NCBI RefSeq assembly: GCF_005280255.1
Contig: NZ_CP040018.1
Coordinates: forward strand, 2,046,001 to 2,110,000
Length of the DNA: 64,000 nucleotides
Reading direction: 5' to 3'
DNA from: Arthrobacter sp. 24S4-2
Lineage (GTDB): Bacteria > Actinomycetota > Actinomycetes > Actinomycetales > Micrococcaceae
Both the position numbers and the translations under genes were made by a program. This document shows, piece by piece, positions 36,929-44,838 of this stretch. The notes beneath the pieces were generated by a model that worked only from the letters and a program-made list of their open reading frames with translations, made no database searches and was not told the DNA's origin. How positions within the stretch are numbered: the stretch's first letter is position 1; each line of letters starts with the position of its first letter.

Positions 36929-38248
36929 ATGAAGATACTCGAACTGCACGTTGAGGGCATCAAAGGGGTGCCTGGCGGGGTGGACAAACTCGCGCTCAAC
37001 TTCTCGGCCAAGAATCGAGATCTTCCCAGATGGATTGTTTTTGCAGGCCGTAATGGGGCTGGAAAATCGACTCTCATGCGTGCCATTGCGCTTGCGATCG
37101 CTGGCCCGTCGGTCGCGCGCTTGCTTGCAGAAACGTTCAGCGGCTGGATTCGTGATGGAGAATCTAGAGCTAACATCGCGGTGCGAATGCAGTTTTCAGA
37201 AGGTGACTCTTTCGCGGCCGGACGCAGGCCGACCTTCGACCCGTGGGCATCGCTTTCCTGGGTTAGAACGGATGGGCCCGAACCGCTTATAGAGCGGACG
37301 AGAGTGGGTGGGAACTGGACGCCGGATAGGGGCCCTTGGGCTGAGAACCCTAAGGGATGGTTCATTGCCGGATACGGACCGTTTCGTCGACTCTCCCCAG
37401 CTCCAACTGAAGCGCAGCGCCTAATGATGTCACCCGGACGGCCAGCCGCGCTCGCCAGCCTATTCCGAGAAGATGCATCCCTCAGCGAGTCAGTTCAATG
37501 GCTTCAGCGCATCTACTTGCAGCGTCTAGAGGGCCGCGAGGATGCCGCAAGGCTCGAGGAGACAGTTTTAGCGCTTCTGGATGACGGTCTGCTTCCCGAA
37601 GGCATGGGAGTTGAGAAAATAGACTCCCAAGGTTTGTGGGTCCAGACCCCTGAAAGAAATTCGTTTCCCCTGACAGAACTCAGCGACGGTTATCGAACAG
37701 TTGCAGGGCTTGTGCTCGATCTCGTGAAACAGATTCATGCGATGAATAGTGACGTGCCGACTGACATAGTCGAGGGCAAGGTCGTCATAACGCAAGAAGG
37801 GGTTGTGATCATAGATGAGATTGACGTGCACCTCCATGTTGAATGGCAGAAGAGAATCGGTTTCTGGCTAAAGGACCACTTCCCGAACATCCAATTCCTT
37901 GTGACTACGCACAGTCCCTTCATTTGCCAAGCGGCGGACCCCGGTGGATTGATTCGGCTCTCGCCGGCATGGGAAGCCGGTCCTGCGGGCACTGTGGTTG
38001 ACGGCGAGGCATACAACCGCGTGGTCAACGGTTCGACCGATGAGGCACTCCTGACAGATATTTTCGGCCTTGAATCGACTATCTCCGAAAGGGCTCAGAT
38101 TGATCGGGAGCGATTGGCCGCGTTGGAAGTGGCAGCATTGCGTGGAACCATCGACGATTTCGAAGAAGAGGAACTCCGTCAGCTGAGCGGTCGAATTCCA
38201 ACGGCGCAGACGAGTTCCGTGGACACGGCGCTCCGACTCATCGAGTAG
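36929..38248 (+). CDS. ptuA: PtuA-like AAA/ABC ATPase of a Septu system
   Basis: The 439-aa protein starts MKILELHVEGIKGVPGG and has Walker A GRNGAGKST (about 40-48), an ABC-type signature region LTELSDGYRTVAGLVLDL near 250, Walker B VVIIDEIDVHLH near 291 and the switch LVTTHSPFICQ near 326. This OLD/Rad50-like layout without long coiled coils, followed 6 bp later by an HNH nuclease gene, is that of PtuA in Septu anti-phage systems. PtuA oligomerises and controls PtuB. There is no reverse transcriptase or ncRNA next to it, so it is the stand-alone form rather than a retron module. Confidence 0.8.
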   Translation: MKILELHVEGIKGVPGGVDKLALNFSAKNRDLPRWIVFAGRNGAGKSTLMRAIALAIAGPSVARLLAETFSGWIRDGESRANIAVRMQFSEGDSFAAGRRPTFDPWASLSWVRTDGPEPLIERTRVGGNWTPDRGPWAENPKGWFIAGYGPFRRLSPAPTEAQRLMMSPGRPAALASLFREDASLSESVQWLQRIYLQRLEGREDAARLEETVLALLDDGLLPEGMGVEKIDSQGLWVQTPERNSFPLTELSDGYRTVAGLVLDLVKQIHAMNSDVPTDIVEGKVVITQEGVVIIDEIDVHLHVEWQKRIGFWLKDHFPNIQFLVTTHSPFICQAADPGGLIRLSPAWEAGPAGTVVDGEAYNRVVNGSTDEALLTDIFGLESTISERAQIDRERLAALEVAALRGTIDDFEEEELRQLSGRIPTAQTSSVDTALRLIE

Positions 38249-38254
38249 TAGTCG

Positions 38255-38959
38255 ATGCTGCCCTTGACGCGCGGGAATCTCTCTCAGCGCACACAAACGG
38301 TGTTGGCTCGACGGCAAATCAAGGTCAACTCCGCGCCCGATCCGAAGGATATGGCCAAGAGGTCTTGGAAAACGTTCAGTGGCAACGCTCGGGTTGACGT
38401 GATGTCGAGCCTTCAGAGCATGGCCTCCGGTTTGGACAGGTGCATGTACTGCGAGGACAGTATGGGTACTGACATCGACCATTTCCGACCCAAACATCAC
38501 TATCCGGAGGCGGCGTTTGATTGGTCGAATTACTATCTTGCGTGCTCACACTGCAACAGTAACCAGAAACGAGGTGAATTCCCGCTCCTATCGGGAGGAA
38601 TTCCGGGATTGATCGACCCGTGCGTTCAGGATCCTTTTGACCATCTCGATTTTTCGCCTTCGACTGGTCGTTATGTGGAGCGTGACGAACTAGGGAGGCA
38701 CACCATTCGAGTATTCGGACTGAATCGCCAGGTGTGTGTTGACGGGCGTCGCAATGCATGGGTTGCGCTCGAGGCATTGGTGGTGCTTTACCAGCAGGCG
38801 CCCCAGAAGCGCGATCAAATCTTACATACGATCCGCGAGTACCCATTCCAAGGCGTTAGGCGCCACATGGCACAATTGATGCAATCCTCAAAGAGGGACC
38901 TTCTCCTGCCTGCGACCGTTGTCACGGCCGTTTCGCGCCATCCGGAGCTAATCCGATGA
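38255..38959 (+). CDS. ptuB: PtuB-like HNH endonuclease of a Septu system
   Basis: The 234-aa protein contains a zinc-bound HNH nuclease: CMYC (63-66), DIDHFRPK (73-80) with the catalytic histidine, SNYYLACSHCNSNQKRGEFP (91-110) with the second cysteine pair and asparagines. The remaining helical part is typical of PtuB. It follows ptuA by 6 bp and must be co-expressed. PtuB is the DNA-cutting effector released or activated when PtuA senses a change in nucleotide levels; that mechanism is known for characterised Septu and is inferred here. Confidence 0.8.
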   Translation: MLPLTRGNLSQRTQTVLARRQIKVNSAPDPKDMAKRSWKTFSGNARVDVMSSLQSMASGLDRCMYCEDSMGTDIDHFRPKHHYPEAAFDWSNYYLACSHCNSNQKRGEFPLLSGGIPGLIDPCVQDPFDHLDFSPSTGRYVERDELGRHTIRVFGLNRQVCVDGRRNAWVALEALVVLYQQAPQKRDQILHTIREYPFQGVRRHMAQLMQSSKRDLLLPATVVTAVSRHPELIR

Positions 38960-39468
38960 TGTTTGCGTCTTCTGCATTGAGCGCACGAGACTATCTTCCT
39001 TGAGCCCGTCACCAAACGAGCTTCGTGAACGCTGGGACTCACGCTTTGGACCGACATTGGCTGGTATGTCTTCGAGGCTGTCGATCACGTCGTAAGAGTG
39101 GCCGCCGGCAGGTCTCGCTGGAGGGATAGTCCGAGGATCATCGGCTCGCGCCTATGGGGAACACGAACCACGCAGTTCTGGGGCCGAGTGTTCGGTGACT
39201 CTGGAATACACGCCGGCATGCCTCGCGCCTCGCTGCCGCAGGATCAGTTCCTGGAGGAAGCAGAATGGTCGCGTAGCCGCTCGCCATATGTCCGATCATG
39301 TGTATATCTGCCGAACAGCTCATGAACAAGCGAAGGAGGTGTCGCCACGACGAATTTCTTCCTTGCTGGGTCGTCCGGCCCCGTTATTGTCACCTCAGTT
39401 CCTGGCCCGGCGGCGCCGCCCGCAACTAGGACCGGGCGGACCCGTCCGTAGTCCCGGCGCAAAACAAT
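38960..39468. other. Gap of about 510 bp, possible gene debris
   Basis: No intact gene. Two short overlapping minus-strand frames (39138-39329 and 39244-39462) contain protein-like stretches such as GYATILLPPGTDPAAARREAC and ARKKFVVATPPSLVHELF and may be parts of one decayed gene, but I cannot name it. Confidence 0.35.
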
Positions 39469-39500
39469 AACCGCGTCCCCTCAGTGGGGGACGCGGTTTT
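39469..39500. terminator. Strong bidirectional hairpin at the island's right end
   Basis: AACCGCGTCCCC (39469-39480) pairs with GGGGACGCGGTT (39487-39498) around TCAGTG, followed by TT and T-rich sequence. It is a textbook intrinsic terminator although no intact gene now feeds into it. Confidence 0.85.
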
Positions 39501-39531
39501 CATTTGGAGCGCGCGAAAGGGCGAATTTGGG

Positions 39532-39550
39532 GTGTGCACAATGTGCACAC
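39532..39550. repeat. 19-bp palindrome GTGTGCACAATGTGCACAC, copy 2
   Basis: Perfect inverted repeat with one central base, about 90 bp left of the second tRNA-end repeat. Same half-site as the copies at 21803 and 40010, but in otherwise different surroundings. Confidence 0.7.
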
Positions 39551-39642
39551 TTTTGCCGTCGGACTGGGTCGTATACAGCCCGAACTGGGCCGGATTCCGC
39601 ATGTTTCCGCGGGTGCCCAGTGTTTGTACGGGCTGGAATGCA

Positions 39643-39712
39643 GTTCGAGTCCCACCTCGGGCACGCATAACCCCTCGTCAGAGGGGTTTTTGCTTTAATG
39701 TGTGGACATTGA
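39643..39712 (+). repeat. Putative attR: tRNA-Leu 3' end direct repeat, copy 2
   Basis: Identical to 21431-21500 over 70 bases. Upstream of it the tRNA body is absent: GTTCGAG is preceded by GGAATGCA, not by the tRNA T stem. It therefore marks the far boundary of an element integrated at tRNA-Leu. Confidence 0.85.
39669..39691 (+). terminator. Duplicated tRNA-Leu terminator in attR
   Basis: Same AACCCCTC/GAGGGGTT stem and T run as at 21457-21479, carried in the duplicated att segment. With no tRNA before it, it is only a by-product of integration. Confidence 0.8.
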
Positions 39713-40274
39713 CCTCCGCGGGTCCCTCTGACGTTGGCCGCAGACTGTGCTTGGCGCCGCGGTCGCCTATTCAGTTGTGTGGGTGGCGCGTCGGGGTCCT
39801 GGCCTGTGGCCCTCCGCCTGCTGGAATCTAAGGTGTTTGCCGTCCTATCTGACTGTTCCGGTGGCCAGGTGTTGGCCGTCACTTATTCATGCACAAGGGT
39901 TGTGGTGACGACATGACGAAGCCGAATTTTCTTCGACGACCTTCCTCGGATGGCTGATTCTGCGAGCCAGGCAGCGTCCCCTTATCGCGGGTTTGTCCGG
40001 CCAAAGATGGTGTGCACATTGTGCACACTTTTGTGCACGGGTGGCTTTTGGGCCTTCATTGTGATCCCCTCCTTCTGGCTCTGCCTTCACTAGTTCATGG
40101 AGTTCTCTGCTTCAGACGACATGACTTCGCCGCCTAGTTCGTCGGTTTTCGTAGGACGTTCCTGTCAGCGGGAACGTCTTTGGGGGTATCTGCGGCTGTG
40201 GCGTCCGACCCATCGATAGAGTGAAGGTGTGTGGGATCCGGACTCTCCTTCCGGGCAGCCCTAGTTTGGTTGAT
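39713..40274 (+). repeat. Diverged long repeat downstream of attR, copy 2
   Basis: Counterpart of 21501-22069. Shared blocks include GTTGTGGTGACGACATGACG, TTTGTCCGGCCAAAG and GGTGTGTGGGATCCGGACTC. No gene is supported. Similarity stops near 40274, where a truncated reading frame begins. Confidence 0.75.
40010..40028. repeat. 19-bp palindrome GTGTGCACATTGTGCACAC, copy 3
   Basis: Identical to the copy at 21803-21821 and in the same place within the long diverged repeat. Both are followed within a few bases by a further TTGTGCACGG half-site. Confidence 0.7.
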
Positions 40275-40426
40275 CCGCCCGACTTTGGCGCCCCGAGCCG
40301 GCAACGCTGCTCACTTTCCCTTCCGCGGAGCACACGCAGGAGTGGAATTCCGATCCGGACGGCTGGGACGCTGCGGTGGAGAACTGGCTCCGGAACGTCC
40401 CGCCGTCGTCGTCCAATTCCCTATGA
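40274..40426 (+). pseudogene. C-terminal remnant of an unknown gene
   Basis: An open frame without a start codon runs from a TGA at 40271 to TGA at 40424-40426 and ends FPSAEHTQEWNSDPDGWDAA, VENWLRNVPPSSSNSL. The composition is protein-like and the 5' end coincides with the point where the long repeat ends, so it is probably the tail of a gene cut by the island boundary. Confidence 0.4.
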
Positions 40427-40434
40427 CTGCGAGG

Positions 40435-41466
40435 CTACGAGGCTTCGAGGCCCCAGGGCCGGAAGGCCCGGTCTTTGTCCATGTTCCAGCTGGCCACCAT
40501 TCCGGAGCCGATCATGAGGTCGCTGAGCCTGGCCAAACGGTAGGCGGGGTCTGCTTCGAGGGCGAGCTGCAGGAACTGATGGGCCTTGCTGCCTCGGCCT
40601 TCCCACCAATTCACGAAGGCGATGGCGGTGAGGATGGGGGCCGAGTGCTTGGTGCTGCTGTGCGTGTACGCGTGGAGCAGCAGCTGCTGTGCCCATTCGA
40701 CCCGCGACCACTGAGGACCGCCGTGTGTTTGTGTCAGGAGAACCCGGTCCATCGGTTCGTCGATTCCCGGGATATCGGCCATGAGCTGGTCGCGGGTGGC
40801 GGGGGCCTGGAAGTTGGCAATCAGATTGATCGTCTGATCGTCGTTCGGGTAGGAGATGGCCTCCAGCATGGCGTCCCAGAGGGTCCTGGCCTGTTCGAGC
40901 GCCTCGCCCGGGTTCATCCTGTGGATGGCTTTCACGCGGTCGTCGACGGCGTCCGTTGTGCGGCCTTCTTTTGTCGAGGCCGGCAGGGTGATGTGGTTGG
41001 TCGGTGCGATGGTGCTGCCGCGGTAGACGAATTCGGCATTGATCTGGCTGGACTGGGTCGCCTTCAGCGGCAGGGTCAGTCCGTCCTGGGGATCGCCGTC
41101 GTACGGGGAAACGGTGTTGTCTCCGACGAGGAGCCCGTCACGGATGGTCATGCCGCGTTCGGCCAGCGCGCATGTCAGTGCTGCGATGGTTGCTGCATGC
41201 GGCTTGGGCCGACCGGGTTTCTGGGGCTCTGAGGTGTACACGGCGAAAAGCACGCTGGCGGCGCTGGCGTCGTGGGCGAGGTAGTCGGCCACTGTGCGGA
41301 CGTACCTGAGTCCGCCTTCGCGGATGGGGAGGTCAACCCTGAGTGTTGCGCCGACGCGGTTGGCGTCCAGGGTGATGCACACGAGACTTTCCTGCGGCCA
41401 AAACCCGAGGGTGTGCCCAACGAAACTGAGGACGTCGGCCGGGGTTTTGATGGTGAGCGGCTCCAT
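40435..41466 (-). CDS. DUF4192 domain-containing protein
   Basis: The 343-aa protein begins MEPLTIKTPADVLSFVGHTLGFWPQESLV and contains GATLRVDLP, VLFAVYTSE and the C-terminal blocks HSSTKHSAPILTAIAFVNWW and HQFLQLALEADPAYRLARL. These are the hallmarks of DUF4192, a family almost confined to actinobacteria, of unknown function. AGGAGAAGG lies just upstream of ATG 41466. It stands alone just outside the island and its sequence looks intact. Confidence 0.85.
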   Translation of the reverse strand: MEPLTIKTPADVLSFVGHTLGFWPQESLVCITLDANRVGATLRVDLPIREGGLRYVRTVADYLAHDASAASVLFAVYTSEPQKPGRPKPHAATIAALTCALAERGMTIRDGLLVGDNTVSPYDGDPQDGLTLPLKATQSSQINAEFVYRGSTIAPTNHITLPASTKEGRTTDAVDDRVKAIHRMNPGEALEQARTLWDAMLEAISYPNDDQTINLIANFQAPATRDQLMADIPGIDEPMDRVLLTQTHGGPQWSRVEWAQQLLLHAYTHSSTKHSAPILTAIAFVNWWEGRGSKAHQFLQLALEADPAYRLARLSDLMIGSGMVASWNMDKDRAFRPWGLEAS

Positions 41467-42294
41467 GTTCCTTCTCCTTCAGCAACTGGCGGGCACCGGA
41501 TGTGTCTGTCAGAGTTGTGCGTCGTTCTGATACATGGAGTCACCGCTGGGTTGGAGGGTCCGGAGTGCAACTTGGGGGATCGTGCCCGGCGCGAAGCGCC
41601 CTGGTTGCGTGGAGGACCCGCCCAGCGATGATTGGGATCAGAATGACAAACAGCGAAGTTGCTTCTGGTGGTTCATGGGAGTGGGGGAGCGGGGCGGCAT
41701 GACACGGTAAAGTGCCACACGTCGGCACGAATTCTTCTGCGTGCGTAGGCTTTCACTGGGTCCGCTGGGCGCCGGTTCGGCCTCGGGGCGTGTCTGTGAC
41801 GGCGACGTGCTTTCGTCGGGGGCTCCCTGCACCGTTCGGTTAAGAGAAGGTGCTGTCGGTCAAAGGCTTAACAATCAGCCGGAATTCGGATGCCGTCCCC
41901 GTCGCGGGCCCTCATTGGCATAATCCCGACCGGCTCGGCTGCCAGTGGCATGCTGGCGAACAACTCATCTAACAGCGGTCTCTGGCGAGATTAATTGGAG
42001 AATTATATGGGTCTAAATTAGCCAGTTTCACGCATTTCCGCAGGTCAGGGCGGTCCATGCTACCCATCTCTGGAGAATAGTTAGTGGCCCACGAAAGTTG
42101 AGTCTAGATGTGCTCGATGTGAACAGCTGAGACTTCACTCGGCGCAACGGAGTTGGGGATGAGTGTCGCAGGCCTGCCGCGCGGCATGCCTAAGCAATAC
42201 CTCTAATCAGGGCCCGGGGGAGAGGAGCCCGCGACTCCAAACCCACCCCGTCACCGACGCAAATGAACCCGGCGAAGTTCTAACCTGGTGCCGT
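41467..42294. other. Gap of about 830 bp without a supported gene
   Basis: It should contain the DUF4192 promoter near 41470-41540. Composition falls toward AT-rich around 41960-42060. Short open frames exist on both strands but none has a ribosome site with convincing protein-like sequence. Confidence 0.4.
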
Positions 42295-42400
42295 TCAAAG
42301 CCAGATCTGGCCGCACCAGCAGCGCCCGTCCTTGTGCTCCTGGATGACGAGGACACGCTCCTGCTCCGAGCAGGATGATGTCTTCGTAGCTGAACATGGA
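42295..42400 (-). pseudogene. Small-ORF remnant, paralogue of the 54-aa ORF downstream
   Basis: On the minus strand the sequence encodes SYEDIILLG, then, after a frame change near 42360, EQERVLVIQEHKDGRCWCGQIWL and TGA at 42297-42295. It matches the tail of the small ORF at 42580-42744 both in protein and in DNA. The frame change makes it a probable pseudogene copy. Confidence 0.45.
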
Positions 42401-42579
42401 TCAAGTGCATCATCAGCGGGCAACTGTTGGTAGTCGTGTCCTGGTGCATGTGAAAAACTGGCGTTCGGTTTACTCAGCGTTGTGATTGCTCGGCATTGGC
42501 GGTTCGGTTAGCATTTTCGGTGTAACGCCCCGGTGACTATTCGAGCCTGACGACTCGGACTCCCGGGGCAATAGTCTTT

Positions 42580-42744
42580 TCAGCGCCAGATTTCTCCACA
42601 CCGGCAGCGGCCATCCTCGTGTTCTTGGATGATGAGGACTTGTTCTTCTCCGAGCAGGATGATGTCTTCACAACTGAGCCTGGAACCAGTTGGCGTCAGT
42701 ACTCCACCGAACCCTCGATCCGACATTACCGGAATCGTCTTCAC
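42580..42744 (-). CDS. Putative 54-aa protein with a CxCG tail
   Basis: From GTG 42744 (or ATG 42726) the frame gives VKTIPVMSDRGFGGVLTPTG and ends EDIILLGEEQVLIIQEHEDG then RCRCGEIWR. A second, frameshifted copy lies 285 bp away in the same orientation, and the match is best in the last 30 residues, which suggests selection at the protein level. CxCG followed by a tryptophan could bind metal. No ribosome site is strong and I know no family for it. Confidence 0.4.
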   Translation of the reverse strand: MKTIPVMSDRGFGGVLTPTGSRLSCEDIILLGEEQVLIIQEHEDGRCRCGEIWR

Positions 42745-42881
42745 CTAGGTCCGTCCATGGCGATCCCCGTTCTCTATGCCTGGCTGATCAGGGTCACGGT
42801 GTATCGACCGCCGGGCGCGAACGTGCGTAGTTCCTCGCTTCACCGCCATGCTTGTGAGGTCCGCTCCACCTTTGCCCGCTG

Positions 42882-43215
42882 TTAGTGCATCCCAGTCAGT
42901 CCCCGCGCCACGCCTCCAACAGCACCTGCGATGACCACCACCCAGGGCGGCAGTTTCCATCCCATGAGCAGGACGAAGCAGACCACGGCCAGACTGAATG
43001 CTCCGACGCCGACGATCGCGGTCGTGAAGACCGGCATGTAGAGAGCGGCTGCGAGGATGCCCACGACGGCCGCGTTCGCACCACGCATCAGCGCTTGTGT
43101 CCATGCCTTCTCCCGCAAGCTGTTCCAGAACGGGAGCACGCCGACCAGCAGTAGGAATCCGGGCAGGAAGATCGCGATCAGCGCGATCGCCGCGCCGCGC
43201 AGGCCGGCGGGCCCC
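42882..43215 (-). pseudogene. chrA: Chromate transporter ChrA, C-terminal fragment
   Basis: The minus strand encodes LRGAAIALIAIFLPGFLLLV, GVLPFWNSLREKAWTQALMR, GANAAVVGILAAALYMPVF, VCFVLLMGWKLPPWVVVIAG and ends at TAA 42884-42882. These are the last membrane helices of a CHR-family transporter. Everything upstream is missing: at about 43215 the sequence switches to an unrelated gene on the other strand. The frame remains open through that junction, but the extra residues are antisense to the neighbour. Confidence 0.75.
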
Positions 43216-43695
43216 GAGTTGCTCGACCACCGCCTCGCGTTGTACAGCGAGGAGCAGCGGATGGTCATCGGGGCCAACACGTATCGGGCGTTCGCGAAGA
43301 TGCTGGCCTCGAGCACCGAGGAGTCAGACGTGCGTGACCCATGGGTCACTCGGATGAGGAACCTGCCGGCAACCGTGGTCTCGACCACACTGGAAGGGCC
43401 CCTCGACTGGCCGGACGCGACCCTCGTGAGAGGCGACGCCGTCGACGTCATCGCCCGGCTCAAGGAGGAGTCCGATGTGCCGTTGCGCTCACACGGCAGC
43501 CTGTCGATGAACCGGGCGCTGATGGCAGCCGGTCTGGTCGACCGCGTCCAGGTGACGCTCTTCCCTGTGATCACCGGTCTGACCGGACTGGACCCGATCT
43601 TCCAGGGTGCGGCCGACTTCGACCTCGAGCTGATCGAGGGCCGGACGCTCGATGGCCACACCCAAGAGCTCATCTGGCCCGCCCTGCATGTCTGA
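43215..43695 (+). pseudogene. RibD_C / dihydrofolate reductase-family protein, N-terminally truncated
   Basis: The plus-strand frame resumes LALYSEEQRMVIGANTYRAF, then SDVPLRSHGSLSMNRALMAAGLVDRVQVTLFP and ITGLTGLDPIF, typical of the C-terminal two-thirds of small RibD_C-domain reductases. The N-terminal strand and start codon are missing because the sequence joins the chrA fragment at about 43215. TGA at 43693-43695. Confidence 0.7.
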
Positions 43696-43820
43696 GTCCG
43701 TCCCTGGACGACCCCACCCGTCAAGCAGCCGAACCCGATCCAGAAGCTCCCGCTGACCGATTTCGTAGGCGTCCGGTCTTACCGAATGACGACTAAACCA
43801 ACGAGAGGGGAACCACAATC

Positions 43821-44426
43821 ATGAAATTGACGACCAACACGCAAGTCTCTGTCGACGGCGTGGTGCAGGGAAAGGGGGTCGGCACCCGGATCTCGACCCG
43901 GGATTCGAGCGTGGCGGATGGGCCAGGCCACTGTTCGACAACGAAGCCATGACATTCGTCAAGGAGTTTTACCAGCGCGCCGATGCGTTCCTGTTCGGCC
44001 GCCGGACCCTACGAGCTCTTCGCCGGCTACTGGGGCGTGAGGGAAGATCTGGAGAACCCCATCGTCGGGGCCTTGAATACAAGGCCAAAGTACGTCGCAT
44101 CGAACACGCTCACCGACCCGAAGTGGGCTGGCACGACCGTGCTCTCCGGAGACGTCGCGGCCGCCATCGGTGGGCTAAAAGCCAAGCCGGGAGGCGAGCT
44201 GCAGGTGCACGGCAGCGGCAACCTGGTCCGCTGGCTCCTCGCCAACCAGCTCGTCGACGAGATCACCCTGCTCGTCTGTCCCGTGGTCGTCGGCCCGGGT
44301 ACGCGCCTATTCCCCGACACCGGCCCGGACACAGCGCTTGACCTTATCGAATCGCGGTCCTTCCCGAAGGGCATAACGCTCCAGGTCTACCGGCCCGCCG
44401 GGCGCCCGCAGTATGCAACCGACTGA
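43821..44426 (+). pseudogene. RibD_C / dihydrofolate reductase-family protein, frameshifted
   Basis: A full-length relative of the previous gene in three frames: MKLTTNTQVSVDGVVQG from ATG 43821 (AGAGGGGAA upstream), then GFERGGWARPLFDNEAMTFVKEFYQ, then YELFAGYWGVREDLENPI through GELQVHGSGNLVRWLLANQ and VVGPGTRLFPD to TGA 44426. Breaks lie near 43875-43910 and at about 44010, where one extra C follows CGGACC. With these repaired it would be a normal ~200-residue NADPH-dependent reductase of this family. Confidence 0.75.
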
Positions 44427-44838
44427 AGCACGCCGCGGGTGGGCATGGCACCTCCTATTTCGCGTCGTGGCCAGGACACCGGGAAAAGGTCACCGTCCAG
44501 GGTGGGGTCGTCCGGGAAGTCCGTCCTCCCACCTGAGGATCCGAATTCCGTCTCCGCCGGTACCGCGGTGATGCGCGTCGTAGCCGTTCTGAATGAGTTC
44601 GTGAAGAAACCTTCCGCGATACTCCTTTCAAGAATTTCGGGGCCTGAACGGAGACCCTTTGGTGGCATGTCATCGCTGGTCATTTCATTTAGTTGGAAAA
44701 GGTGAATAAAACGTGAGTGACCGTGGCCTACTGTCAATCTGTCCTGCCCATTTGGGCGGGGGACAGGTTCTTGACGGTCGTCGGCTGCTGCGACGATGTC
44801 GCGTCGGAAAGCACGAGCGCATAAGGCGGATCGCCAGC
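44427..44838. other. Gap of about 410 bp without a supported gene
   Basis: A 98-codon minus-strand frame starting at 44683 exists but has no ribosome site and runs antisense into the reductase pseudogene. The segment lies downstream of the cox operon. Confidence 0.35.

Noticed and set aside
43216..43724. Continuation of the chrA frame as a 280-aa protein
   Set aside because: Beyond about 43215 the residues are antisense to a recognisable reductase fragment, so the fusion is accidental.
44387..44683. 98-codon minus-strand ORF (MTSDDMPPKGLRSG...)
   Set aside because: No ribosome site, no recognised motif, and its end is antisense to the reductase pseudogene.
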